From Pseudonocardia thermophila (GTDB lineage Bacteria > Actinomycetota > Actinomycetes > Mycobacteriales > Pseudonocardiaceae): a stretch of DNA of 64,000 bases. Under the pieces are notes generated by a model. It saw only the letters and a program-made list of their open reading frames with translations. It was not told the DNA's origin and searched no databases. Below, piece after piece: positions 36,069 to 45,016 of the stretch. The position numbers and the translations under genes are program-made. The first letter of the stretch is position 1. Every line of letters starts with the position of its first letter. The DNA is taken from the NCBI RefSeq assembly GCF_900142365.1, contig NZ_FRAP01000005.1, forward strand, positions 241,124-305,123. The letters run 5' to 3'.

Positions 36069-36491
36069 CTACTGGACGCCCTTCACCGAGCGCCAGTCGC
36101 CGTTCGGCGGCGGGACCTTCTCGGGATCGTGCACGTCGAACGGGCCCATGCTGACGATGTAGAACTCGCAGCCGTCCGGCCCGGCCGACTCCGAGCCGTA
36201 GGCGGTGCCGCCCTTCACCCACCGGACGTCGCCGGGGCGGTAGGTGCCTTCGCCCTCCACGGAGAACTCGCCCTGGGTGATGATGTAGATGGTGTCCGAC
36301 GGGTGCCAGTGCGAGGGCGCTCGGTAGTTGGGCGCGAACCGGGTGAGCATGAACGTGTGCCCGGTCTCCGGGTCGATCAGCGGCTTCACCGCCGCCCCCT
36401 GCGGGATGAACCCGGTCTCGTCCTCGTAGTCGACCCACGGTTGGTCGTCGACGTGGATCACCTGCATCTGTCCCAGCGGGTTCTCGGCCAC
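36069..36491 (-). CDS. Single-domain cupin protein
   Basis: This 140-residue protein is a single beta-barrel cupin. Motif 1 is PSHWHPSDTIYIITQGEFSVEG, providing the HxH metal ligands; motif 2 is YRPGDVRWVKGGTAYGSES, where the usual late histidine is weak or absent. It could bind iron, manganese or zinc, or a small ligand. GAGGAGGG precedes the GTG at 36491. It is divergent from the BKACE gene across a regulatory gap, suggesting a shared pathway, and convergent with the HPF gene at its 3' end. Confidence 0.82.
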   Translation of the reverse strand: MAENPLGQMQVIHVDDQPWVDYEDETGFIPQGAAVKPLIDPETGHTFMLTRFAPNYRAPSHWHPSDTIYIITQGEFSVEGEGTYRPGDVRWVKGGTAYGSESAGPDGCEFYIVSMGPFDVHDPEKVPPPNGDWRSVKGVQ

Positions 36492-36567
36492 GAGCCCTCC
36501 TCATGGTGCACGGCACTGTGCCGCCGCCGCGTCCGGTGGCAGCTATGGTCTGGATCACGACGACAAG

Positions 36568-36582
36568 GCATATTGTTATCAG
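36568..36582 (-). promoter_or_regulatory. TGATAAC-type site in the cupin/BKACE gap
   Basis: On the minus strand this reads CTGATAACAATATGC, an AT-rich island in a GC-rich gap. It matches TGATAACTATATTCAC in the TRAP transporter promoter (39369-39385) in most positions. I interpret both as sites for one regulator. A small perfect hairpin (GCCCCGC-CGCA-GCGGGGC, 36611-36628) sits between this site and the BKACE start. Confidence 0.5.
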
Positions 36583-36652
36583 CGATTCGACCGAGCGGCA
36601 ACAGCTCCCGGCCCCGCCGCAGCGGGGCGGACAGGCGAGGAGGGCACAGAAC

Positions 36653-37546
36653 GTGCAGGACAACCCGCTGATCATCGAGGTCCGGTGCAACGAGTCGACG
36701 ATGCGGGGAGCCAACCCGCACCTGCCGTACTCGGCCGAGGAGATCGTCCGGGAAGCCGAGCGCAGCCACGACGCCGGAGCCGCGATGATCCACTGGCACG
36801 GCCGCGACGCCGTGACGGGGGCGCCGGACAACTCGGTCGAGCTCTACCGCGAGACCCACGCGGGGATCCGCGCGGCCACCGATCTCATCACCAAGCCCAC
36901 GCTGGGCTACATCAGCCAGAGCGGCGTCGAGGACCGGGTCAAGCACGTGCGCGCACTGGCCGACGATCCCCGGCTGCGCTTCGACGCCGTGCCCGTCGAC
37001 TTCGGCTCGATGAACATCGACACGTGGCTGCCCGCGGAGAAGCGGTTCGAGCCCGGCGACGGCGTCTACGTCAACACCCGCAACGACATCGCCGCGGTGC
37101 TCGGGGTGTTCCGCGAACTCGACACCTTCGTGACGACCGTCTGCTGGGACGTCGGCCAGATCCGCACCGCGCTCTGCTACCGGGAGATGGGCCTCGCCCC
37201 CACCACGACGCTGTGGGAGTTCGTCTTCACCGGCGACAGCCGGCCGTCGAGCGCGGGCACGAACGTGCACGCCCTCAACGCCATGATCGCCGAGATCCCA
37301 CCGGGTGAGCCGTGGCAGCTCATGTGCTACGGCGGCGACGTGCTGCCGCTCGCGGCACTGGCGATCGTGCTGGGCGGGCACGTCTCGATCGGCCTGGGCG
37401 ATCACGACTACGCCCGCTTCGGCACCCCGCACAACGGTGAACTGGTGGAGCGGGTCGTGCAGCTCGCGGACACCCTGGGACGTCCGGTGGCGAGCCCCGC
37501 GCAGGCGCGCGAGCTGCTCGGCATGCCCGCGCTGCCCCCTGCCTGA
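36653..37546 (+). CDS. BKACE family beta-keto acid cleavage enzyme (DUF849)
   Basis: This 297-residue TIM-barrel enzyme belongs to the family that condenses a beta-keto acid with acetyl-CoA to give acetoacetate and a shortened CoA ester. The opening IIEVRCNESTMRGANPHLPYSAEEI and MIHWHGRD, whose HxH would hold the zinc, are family hallmarks. Near the C-terminus GGHVSIGLGDHDY stands where the founding enzyme (Kce) has a Gx-Glu-Asp with the third metal ligand. The GTG at 36653 has GAGGAGGG upstream. It is followed 37 nt later by a cytochrome P450. Confidence 0.87.
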   Translation: MQDNPLIIEVRCNESTMRGANPHLPYSAEEIVREAERSHDAGAAMIHWHGRDAVTGAPDNSVELYRETHAGIRAATDLITKPTLGYISQSGVEDRVKHVRALADDPRLRFDAVPVDFGSMNIDTWLPAEKRFEPGDGVYVNTRNDIAAVLGVFRELDTFVTTVCWDVGQIRTALCYREMGLAPTTTLWEFVFTGDSRPSSAGTNVHALNAMIAEIPPGEPWQLMCYGGDVLPLAALAIVLGGHVSIGLGDHDYARFGTPHNGELVERVVQLADTLGRPVASPAQARELLGMPALPPA

Positions 37547-37583
37547 GGCCGCGAACGACCACTTCCACGGAGAACCGAACTCG

Positions 37584-38741
37584 ATGACCCTCCCGCTGCA
37601 CGACCTCGCCCGGGTGACGAGCTACGCCGAGGCCGACGAGATCCTCTGCTCGCGCCGCTTCGCACAGGAGTCGAAGCACGAGAGCGCCCCGCTGATCGGC
37701 GACACCGTCCTCGTCCTCGACGGACCACCGCACCTGCAGCGCAGACGCCTGCTCGCACCGCTCGTCGCGCGGGGCGCGCTCGCCGACTACCACGCGGTGA
37801 TCAGCCGGACGCTGGACCGGTGCATCGACGCGATGGTCGAGCCGGCGGGCGATGAGTGGGCCGCGGACCTCGTAGCGCTGGGCAGGTCGGTGTTCCTCCA
37901 GTTCGCGGCCGCCGTCATCGGGTTCGACGACGTCACCGACCCGGACGCGACCGCAGAGCTGCTCCGCCACCTGGGGCCGATCCTGGAAGCGGTGACCGTC
38001 GAGTGGTCCACACGGGACCACGCCACCGTGCTCGCGGAGGGCGAGGCGGCCCGCGACGCGGTCATCGCCCGCTTCTACACCCCCGCCGCGCGGCGGCGGG
38101 CCGAGCTCGTGGAGCGCGGTGAGGCACCGACCGACCTGCTCTCCCTCCTCGCCGCCCACGGCGAGGAGTGGGACGAGGACGCCGCTGTCCGCGAGGTCGT
38201 GCTGTTCCTCGCCGCGTCGACGCTCAACAACGTCGCCCTGCTGGTGCACACCGCGCACGAGCTGCACGCCATGGGCAGCTCGATCGAGGACATGACCGAC
38301 GAGCAGCTCCACGAGGCCGTGTACGAGGCACTGCGCCTGTACCCGCCGACGGTCGCGCTGCTGCGCCGCGCGCTGACCGACGTGACGCTGCGCGACGGCC
38401 GGGTGATCCGGGAGGGCGAGTACGTGGCCGTCGACCTCGCCGCGGCGAACCGCGATCCGGCCGTGTTCGGCCCCGACGCCGACGTGTTCCGGCCGGGCCG
38501 CCCACTGCCCAATCGGGTTCGCCCGTGGGGCCTGACCTTCGGCAGCGGTCCGCATCTGTGCCTGGGACGCGCCGTGGTCACCGGGAGCCCCGCCGCACCC
38601 GGTGTCCACGTGCAGATCCTGCGCACCCTCGCCGCGCTCGGCTTGCGACCGGACCCCACCCGGGAGCCGGTCCTCGCCGCCAGCGCACAGCGGCGCCACG
38701 ACAGCTACCCGGTGCTGCTGCGGCACCGGCCGGGCCGGTGA
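37584..38741 (+). CDS. Cytochrome P450
   Basis: This 385-residue protein is a soluble bacterial P450. It has the K-helix ExxR in YEALRLYPP and the heme-binding FGSGPHLCLG with its axial Cys. The I-helix segment reads FLAASTLNNV, so the acidic residue of the usual (A/G)Gx(D/E)T(T/S) oxygen-activation motif is replaced; the chemistry may be peroxygenase-like or simply atypical. GGAGA lies upstream of the ATG. It is probably co-transcribed with the BKACE gene. No ferredoxin or reductase gene is adjacent. Confidence 0.9.
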   Translation: MTLPLHDLARVTSYAEADEILCSRRFAQESKHESAPLIGDTVLVLDGPPHLQRRRLLAPLVARGALADYHAVISRTLDRCIDAMVEPAGDEWAADLVALGRSVFLQFAAAVIGFDDVTDPDATAELLRHLGPILEAVTVEWSTRDHATVLAEGEAARDAVIARFYTPAARRRAELVERGEAPTDLLSLLAAHGEEWDEDAAVREVVLFLAASTLNNVALLVHTAHELHAMGSSIEDMTDEQLHEAVYEALRLYPPTVALLRRALTDVTLRDGRVIREGEYVAVDLAAANRDPAVFGPDADVFRPGRPLPNRVRPWGLTFGSGPHLCLGRAVVTGSPAAPGVHVQILRTLAALGLRPDPTREPVLAASAQRRHDSYPVLLRHRPGR

Positions 38742-39368
38742 CCGACACCCGCTCCGGGACCGTCACGATCGGGTGTCGGGCCATCGATCCCGACGGCGAG
38801 CCGCGTCGGCGCGTGAGTCCCGGATGAGTACCGCGCCGCTTCCCACCGGTCAGTGAGCCGCCGACGCAGCCCGATCGCACGTCCGTGACCCCGCCGGCCT
38901 CGACCACGATCACGCCGTTCACGAGAGGCCGCCCGACACCTGCGGATCGGACCGCCACCCGATCCGGACGCACGTGATCGGCGTGGGCATCCGCGCACCC
39001 GCCTGTGCCGTCGCCGCTGGTGCACGCGTCTTCCGCGATGCCCCGCTCGAGCGTCGCCGGGATGTGCGGGGCACGGGTCCGCACGGTCGCTCACCAGGCC
39101 CTGCCCGAGGAGTGCACGGCTCGCCGGCCCGGCGGACTCCGGGGTGCAGCCACACTTGCCACGCACCACCGGGGGAGGCCGTCGACGCACCCGTTTCCGG
39201 TCTGCACGAAGTGGCCGATTGTGGTTGGCACCGGCCCGCTCACCAGCAACGGAGCAGCCCGGACGCGATCGAGCCCCGGGGTGCGCCGGCGTCGACCGGT
39301 GGTCGCTCGGCCGCTGCGAGGCAACGGTTGGAACACGTCTCTTTCCGCGCCGCCGTGCCGCTGCTAAC
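38742..39368. other. Intergenic region without a convincing gene
   Basis: This stretch of about 630 bp separates the P450 from the TRAP operon. Open frames exist but have no family motifs. On the minus strand around 38850-38940 the words PLVNGVIVVEAGGVTDVRSG resemble the last residues of amidohydrolase/D-aminoacylase proteins, so it could be the remnant of a dead hydrolase gene. I do not call it as one. Confidence 0.4.
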
Positions 39369-39385
39369 GTGATAACTATATTCAC
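39369..39385 (+). promoter_or_regulatory. TGATAAC-type operator/promoter site of the TRAP operon
   Basis: GTGATAACTATATTCAC is an imperfect palindrome (GTGA-N9-TCAC) and the only AT-rich spot upstream of the TRAP genes, 28 bp before the first start. GTGA-N-TCAC sites are typical of GntR/FadR-type and CRP-type regulators. The similar sequence at 36568-36582 suggests joint control with the cupin/BKACE genes. Confidence 0.55.
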
Positions 39386-39413
39386 GATCTCTGTCACGTA
39401 GAGGTGAGTGTCA

Positions 39414-40559
39414 ATGACGATGCGCACACGCGGCGCTGGAACCCGCAGTGGATGGGCGCGCCGGCTCCGGCTCGCGGCCGTGGCGACGGCCCTCGCGCTC
39501 AGTGCCGCCGCGTGCGGCGGTTCCGCCGGCGAGGGCGGCTCGGGCGACGAGGTCGTCCAGCTGCAGATGGCGAGCTTCCTCAGCCCGTCCACCGCACAGG
39601 GCCAGGCGATCTCGTGGTGGATCGACGAGCTGGAGAAGCGGACGCAGGGCCGGGTCAAGGTCGAGACGTTCTGGGACGCCTCCCTGCTGGGCGCCCAGGA
39701 GGTCCGGGACGGCGTGCGCGACGGGCGGGTCGAGCTCGGCAACGTCAGCTACGCCTACACCCCGAGCGACTTCCCGCTCACCTCGATCGTCGAGGTGCCC
39801 TTCCTGGGCGACAACATCGGCGCGCAGATGGAGGCCCTCAACTCCCTCTACGCCAACGACGAGGCCTTCCGCTCGGAGTGGGAGAACCAGGGCCTGAAGG
39901 TCCTGTCGTTCATCGGGGTGCCGCCCGCGCTCACCGGCGCGAAGGAGCGGGTCACCACCGTGGACTGGTACCGCGGCAAGACGGTGCGGGCCAGCGGCTA
40001 CTTCGTCAAGGCGCTGGAAGCGGTCGGGGGCAACCCGGCGGCCATCCCGGTGCCCGAGACGTACGAGGCGATGCGCACCGGCACCGTCCAGGCCTACGGC
40101 GGCCTGATCCTCGACGTGATCACGCCGTTGAGCCTGCACGAGGTGGGCGGGCACATCCACGACCCGGGTCTGGGCCACTACGCCAACTCGACGTGGGTCA
40201 TCTCGACCGAGACCTGGAACTCCCTCTCCCCCGAGCTGCAGAAGATCATCAACGAGCTCAACGCCGAGTTCCCCGACCAGCTCATCAAGGCGGCCGAGCG
40301 CACCGAGGACGAGGCGTGCACGAAGATCCTGGAGTCGGGCGGCTCGGCGTCGATCTTCTCCCCCGAGCAGACGCAGATCTGGCGCGAGGCCATCGGTGAC
40401 ACCCCGATGAAGGAGTGGGTGGAGAAGGCCCGCAAGGCCGGCGTCGCCGACCCGGAGGCGATGTACGCGCAGTTCAAGAACACCTACGACGCGGCCAAGA
40501 CGGGCAAGTACGCCGACTACAAGTCCGGGATCGCGCGCTGCGCGGCCCGCAGCCAGTGA
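39414..40559 (+). CDS. TRAP transporter solute-binding lipoprotein (DctP-like)
   Basis: This 381-residue binding protein has a signal peptide ending in the lipobox LSAAAC (Cys34) and the TRAP DctP fold: a long helical C-terminal half and the substrate-carboxylate Arg region GKTVRASGYFVKALEAVGGNP. It captures a carboxylate or related acid for the membrane subunits that follow. GAGGTGAG lies 5 nt before the ATG at 39414. It is followed by the small permease with a 1-nt overlap (TGATG). Confidence 0.92.
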   Translation: MTMRTRGAGTRSGWARRLRLAAVATALALSAAACGGSAGEGGSGDEVVQLQMASFLSPSTAQGQAISWWIDELEKRTQGRVKVETFWDASLLGAQEVRDGVRDGRVELGNVSYAYTPSDFPLTSIVEVPFLGDNIGAQMEALNSLYANDEAFRSEWENQGLKVLSFIGVPPALTGAKERVTTVDWYRGKTVRASGYFVKALEAVGGNPAAIPVPETYEAMRTGTVQAYGGLILDVITPLSLHEVGGHIHDPGLGHYANSTWVISTETWNSLSPELQKIINELNAEFPDQLIKAAERTEDEACTKILESGGSASIFSPEQTQIWREAIGDTPMKEWVEKARKAGVADPEAMYAQFKNTYDAAKTGKYADYKSGIARCAARSQ

Positions 40560-41233
40560 TGATCGCGGTCGTACGCCACGCCCTCGACGCGGTGTGCCGG
40601 TTCCTGTCGTGGATCTCCGGCGCACTCACGCTGGTCCTCCTGCTGATGCTGGTGGCCGAGGTCGCGGCCCGCGAGCTGCTCGGCCGGTCACTGCTCGGCA
40701 CGATCGAGCTCAGCGAGGTCCTGCTCGTCTTCATCGTGGCCCTCGGCGCTGCGCACGCGCAGCGCACGGGGGCGCACGTGAGCACCGACCTGGTCACGTC
40801 GAAGTTCCCGCCGGTCCCGGCGGCCCTGATCCGGGTCGCCGGGATGCTGGTGGCGGCGGGCTTCCTGCTCTGGACGGCGTGGGCGGGTCTGCGCCGCGGC
40901 TTGACCTCGTTCGAGTCCGGGGAGAGCCGGTTCGGGATCACCGACGTCCCGGTGTGGCCCGCCCGCCTCATCCTGCCCGTCGGGCTCACCCTCCTCGCGC
41001 TGCAGTGCCTGTTCACGGCCTGGGACGCGTGGCAGCGGCGCCACGGCGACCCGGAGCATGCGGTGCCGTCCGGTGCAGCGGGCGAGGCCGGGACCGGCGG
41101 CGCGCCGGGGGCTGGCGCGCCGGCCACCGCGCCCGCAGCGGGTGACGGCACCGAGCCTGGCCCCACCGAGTCCGACCCCACCGAGAGCGACGACACCGAA
41201 GCACGGCGGAAGAAGGCGGCCGATGTCTCCTGA
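40559..41233 (+). CDS. TRAP transporter small permease (DctQ-like)
   Basis: This 224-residue protein has the four membrane helices of DctQ (with WISGALTLVLLLMLVAEVAARELLG and ELSEVLLVFIVALGAAHAQR). A C-terminal tail of about 65 residues rich in Ala/Gly/Pro and Asp/Glu follows, longer than in typical family members and probably cytoplasmic. The start overlaps the DctP stop and the end overlaps the large permease by 11 nt. Confidence 0.88.
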   Translation: MIAVVRHALDAVCRFLSWISGALTLVLLLMLVAEVAARELLGRSLLGTIELSEVLLVFIVALGAAHAQRTGAHVSTDLVTSKFPPVPAALIRVAGMLVAAGFLLWTAWAGLRRGLTSFESGESRFGITDVPVWPARLILPVGLTLLALQCLFTAWDAWQRRHGDPEHAVPSGAAGEAGTGGAPGAGAPATAPAAGDGTEPGPTESDPTESDDTEARRKKAADVS

Positions 41234-42632
41234 ACTGCTGATCGGCCTGGTCATCGCACTGCTGGTGATCCTCATCGCGGCCGAGGTGCCGGTGGCCTTC
41301 GCGCTGCTCACCAGCGGCGCGATCGGGTTGGTGCTGCTCAAGTCGGCCGGCTACGCCACGAACACCCTCGCCAACCAGCCCTTCTCGGACACGGCCGCGT
41401 TCAGCCTCGTGCTGATACCGATGTTCGTGATCATGGGCATGTTCGTGGTCGCGGCGGGCATCGCGCAGGACGTGTACGGAGCGGCCGCCCGGGTGTTCCG
41501 CCGGCTGCCCGGCGGCCTCGGCATCGCCACCGTCGCGGCTTGCGCGGGCTTCGCCGCCGTCACCGGATCGAGCGCCGCCACGGTGGCCACGATCGGCCGG
41601 ATCTCGATCAACGAGATGCGCCAGCACGGCTACCGCTCGTCGTTCGCGGCGGGCATCGTGGCGGCGAGCGGCACGCTGGGGATCCTCATCCCGCCCAGCC
41701 TCGTGCTGGTCATCTACGGCACGCTCACCGGCGAGTCGATCGAGAAGCTGCTGCTCGCCGGCATCATCCCGGGCATCCTCACCGCGATCATGTACGCCGT
41801 GGTCGTGTTCGTCCGGGCACGCACGCAGATCTCGGCCGAGTTCGCCGTGTCGGCGCCGGTCCGCGCCGCCGTGGGCGGCGGTGGTGCCGGCACCGGCGGC
41901 GGGGCGGTGGCCACCGGCTCGGACGACGCTCCGATGACCAGCGCCGACGTGTCGGGCCGCAGCGCTGCCAGCGCGTTCGCGAAGGTCACGCTGCTGTTCC
42001 TCATCGTCGTGGTGGGCATCTACACCGGTCTGTTCACCGCCACCGAGTCCGGCGCCGTCGCCGCCTTCGCGGCCCTGCTCATGCTCATCTGGACGGCGGT
42101 GCGCCGGCGCGGGATGCGCCTGTGGCCGCTGCTGCGGCAGGCGTTCGAGGAGACCACCGAAGTCAGCACGATGATCTTCCTGCTGCTCATCGGCGGCGGG
42201 GTCTTCTCGTTCTTCATCGTCTCCGGTGGCTACGCGCGGGACTTCGCCGCATGGATCACCGAGCTGCCGGTGAGCCCGCACGTGGTCGTGGCGGCGCTGC
42301 TGCTCGCGCTGATCCCGCTGGGCATGATCCTCGACGGGATGTCGATCCTGCTGATCACCGTGCCCCTGACCTACCCCGTCATCACCGAACTCGGGTTCGA
42401 CGGCATCTGGTACGGCATCCTGGTGGTCAAGCTGATCGAGATCGGACTGGTCACCCCGCCGGTCGGCATCAACTGCTACGTGGTCGCCGGTGCGGCACCG
42501 GGGCTGCGCGCGGAGGACGCCTTCCGCGGTGTCACACCGTTCATCGCGATCGACATGGTCACCACGGCGATCCTGTTCGCGGTGCCCGCCATCACCCTGT
42601 GGCTACCGTCGATCGCCTCGACGACCGGCTGA
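41223..42632 (+). CDS. TRAP transporter large permease (DctM-like)
   Basis: This 469-residue sodium-driven permease has about 12 membrane segments with the family motifs ACAGFAAVTGSSAATVATIG, GTLGILIPPSLVLVIYG and TPPVGINCYVVAG. A Gly/Ala/Thr-rich hydrophilic insertion (about 212-245, containing VGGGGAGTGGG) in the central loop is longer than usual and may be a flexible linker. With DctP and DctQ it forms a complete TRAP importer, the likely uptake route for the substrate of the BKACE/P450 genes. A strong hairpin follows. Confidence 0.92.
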   Translation: MSPELLIGLVIALLVILIAAEVPVAFALLTSGAIGLVLLKSAGYATNTLANQPFSDTAAFSLVLIPMFVIMGMFVVAAGIAQDVYGAAARVFRRLPGGLGIATVAACAGFAAVTGSSAATVATIGRISINEMRQHGYRSSFAAGIVAASGTLGILIPPSLVLVIYGTLTGESIEKLLLAGIIPGILTAIMYAVVVFVRARTQISAEFAVSAPVRAAVGGGGAGTGGGAVATGSDDAPMTSADVSGRSAASAFAKVTLLFLIVVVGIYTGLFTATESGAVAAFAALLMLIWTAVRRRGMRLWPLLRQAFEETTEVSTMIFLLLIGGGVFSFFIVSGGYARDFAAWITELPVSPHVVVAALLLALIPLGMILDGMSILLITVPLTYPVITELGFDGIWYGILVVKLIEIGLVTPPVGINCYVVAGAAPGLRAEDAFRGVTPFIAIDMVTTAILFAVPAITLWLPSIASTTG

Positions 42633-42734
42633 CGCTCTGCGCGGGTCGGCGCTCCCCCTCGAGACACCGACCAGCAGGCCCCCGATGCTCCCGTCGCGCC
42701 CGCCGACCAGCGAGCACGACGGGTGAGGGCACGA

Positions 42735-42776
42735 AACAGCGGGTTTCCGCGATCGCGCATCGCGGGACCCGCTGTT
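42735..42776 (+). terminator. Terminator-like hairpin after the TRAP operon
   Basis: AACAGCGGGT (42735-42744) pairs with ACCCGCTGTT (42767-42776). After a small internal bulge, CCGCGAT pairs with ATCGCGG around a 5-nt loop, giving 17 bp in total. It lies about 100 nt past the DctM stop and also just downstream of the convergent SDR pseudogene, so it can serve both directions. Confidence 0.65.
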
Positions 42777-42789
42777 CGCGTCTGCACCG

Positions 42790-43588
42790 TCAGTGAGCTG
42801 CAGCGACCGGCCCGAACGCCGAGAGCGCCACGTCCTGCCGGCGCGCCCCACTCGGCGATCCGCGCCATGTGCTCCGCGCGCACCGGCTCGAAGGACGTGC
42901 CGGAGAAGACCCGCAGCGGCGGCTCGTCCGCGTCGACGACGGCGAACAGCGCCGGCACCGTGGCTGCGGGATCCCCGACCTCGAAGGCGTCGGTGTCGGC
43001 CCGGAACCGGTCGTAGGCGGCGACGGGCGCGCTCCGCCGGGAGCCGATCTCCAGCCAACCCGTGGCGTACGGGCCGGGCTCGATGTTCGTCACCCGGTTC
43101 CCCAGGTCGCGCACCTCCTCGGCCGGCGACTCGCTCAGGCCCTCCAGCGCCCATGTCGCCGGGATAGGCCCGGACACCGCCCTCGCTCGTGACGTTCACC
43201 AGGTGCCCGTGGCCCTGCTCGCGCACGACCAGCAGCGCGGCCTGCAGGACCCAGAGCGCGCCGAAGAATTTGGTCTCCATCTGGGCGCGGACCTCCGCCT
43301 CGGTGAGCTCCTCGACGGCACCGAAGTGCCCGTAGCCCGCGTTGTTGACCACGACGTCCAACCGGCCGGACCGGTCGGTGGCCCGGCGCACCGCGTGGAA
43401 CACCGCGTCCCGATCGCCGGAGCGGGAACAGCGCGTCGCCGTGGATCGCGACGAGGTCGTCGAGGGAGTGCGGATCGCGTGCGGAGGCGACGACCAGGTC
43501 GCCGCGCCCAAGAGCTGCCTGGGTCCAGATGCGGCCGAAGCCCCGCGACGCACCGGTGATGAGCCCAGACCTTCGCGTTCATTCCCAT
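42790..43588 (-). pseudogene. Multiply frameshifted short-chain dehydrogenase
   Basis: Pieces of one SDR are scattered over all three minus-strand frames: the Rossmann motif ITGASRGFGR near 43550, then VFHAVRRATDRSGRLDVVVNNAGYGHFG (43330-43415), VNVTSEGG near 43190, EGLSESPAEEVRDLGNRVTN (about 43080-43150, about where the Tyr-x3-Lys helix should be but with that motif lost), and a C-terminal RVFSGTSFEPVR. The natural end VALSAFGPVAAAH is in yet another frame, with a stop at 42790. At least three shifts and a small deletion are needed, so this is a real pseudogene rather than one sequencing error. Confidence 0.8.
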
Positions 43589-43649
43589 GGCTCCGCGCTG
43601 CGCCCGCCCGAGGTGTGCGACGAGCGAATCTTTGCACGTTTGCCATGAC

Positions 43650-43946
43650 TGAATCGCAGACCGCTGTGGTGATGGCCGAGATGACGCTCGCCGGGCTCCG
43701 CGTCGTGCACGAGGTCGTGCGGTGATGTACACGGCGACGAGCCGGCGGTCACGGGCGCGGATACGGTCGATCAGCCGCTCGTCCTGGTCGGTCGTCGTGA
43801 AGATGTCGACGAGCACGGCCTCCTCGTCGCCCCGGACGAGCGCCGCGGCGTTCGCCACCAGCCCTGGTCGGCGCGGCCGGTGGGGAAGTCACGGACGACA
43901 CCTCACGGCGCTCGATCCATGTGTCGGCCTGCAGTGTGCTCGGCAT
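43650..43946 (-). pseudogene. Truncated MBL-fold metallo-hydrolase
   Basis: An ATG at 43946 starts MPSTLQADTWIERREVSSVT. After a frameshift the strand reads LVRGDEEAVLVDIFTTTDQD and RLIDRIRARDRRLVAVYIT, the conserved opening of MBL-fold hydrolases, which should continue with the zinc motif THxHxDH. Instead the sequence decays directly after VYIT, so the metal site and C-terminus are gone. Confidence 0.65.
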
Positions 43947-44196
43947 CGTCGGCACCCTCTCTTTCGACGGAGGCAACCTTCGCACCGTGGGGCACACCGC
44001 CGCTTGAGTCACCGACTCGATGGGGTGAATGCGACTCGGGCGATTCGCAGAACCAGGAAGCCGGCCCCTGCCGGGCCCGCCCCGAGCTGTGCCTGGACGA
44101 GATGTGCGCGGCCATCCCCCGTTCAGCGGGACCCGCCCCGGTCGTCCACGAGGGACATCCTCGGTCGACGGCCGGCGGTGAACGTTCCGCAAGAGC

Positions 44197-44646
44197 CTAT
44201 TCTTCGAGAATCTCGATGGAGAGCTGCCCGAACCTCGGAGGGGGAAGAGCCAGATGATCCGCCGCCCGCGCGGGGACTCCAGCAGATGCACGTGTCGCGC
44301 CTGCTGGCCAGCTCGCCCTCGGTGATCGGTTCGTCGTTCCCGTTGACGGGCTGGACACCGGACTCGACGAGCCGTCGGTACTGACCGAGGATGTCGTCGG
44401 TCGTAAAGCAGAGCCGGTAGATGTGCCCATCCCCTTCTCGTCGAGCGATCCCGCAGTTTCCCGGCAATCGGGTGCACGAGTATGAAGCGCTGCCGCTCGT
44501 TGCTCGTGACGTCTCGACATGGAACCCATCCCCGTTCCACACCCGCAAATCGATCCGGGAACCCGAAGACGTCCTCGTAGTAGGCCGCCGCCTCGAGATC
44601 CTCGACGAGGATGTCGACATGACTGCGCCTCAGGGCTCACACGTTC
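44197..44646 (-). pseudogene. Frameshifted VOC/glyoxalase-family protein
   Basis: The minus strand encodes SHVDILVEDLEAAAYYEDVFGF, then SNERQRFILVHPIAGKL, then in another frame GHIYRLCFTTDDILGQYRRL with ESGVQPVNGNDEPITEGEL, and in a third frame HVHLLESPRGRRIIWLF. Together these make one vicinal-oxygen-chelate domain of about 140 residues with both beta-alpha-beta-beta-beta modules. Two or more frameshifts break it. It lies upstream of the dead MBL and SDR genes on the same strand, so the three were probably one operon. Confidence 0.7.
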
Positions 44647-45016
44647 CTCCCTGACCGTGATTCGGCGAGGTCGTAGATGCATGCGGGGCTTCCAGGCGCC
44701 GATCGGGAGTAGAACTCATCGGCCGGGCCCCTCGCAAGGAGGACTCTCCAACAGCAACCGATACCGTCCGCGAGGCACCGGATGCAGCTCCATACCAATC
44801 CCTGGCGCGCCGCGGCCAAGACACGGGTATCTCGCCACAACCAAGACCTCGCACATCCCGGCTGGTAGCTGTCCGGGAGTTCCGGCCGAAGGGGGTGTCA
44901 CCAGGCGAGCAGGTCACGTCCTTCGCCTACCAACCGAGCCCCGGGATCCCGCAAGGACTGTCCCACCTGGTCACACACGGGTGACAGAGAGATCCACGAA
45001 CTGTACGGTTGCGACC

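Noticed and set aside
38850..38940. Amidohydrolase/D-aminoacylase C-terminus on the minus strand
   Set aside because: Only about 20 suggestive residues and no upstream metal motifs; too little to call.
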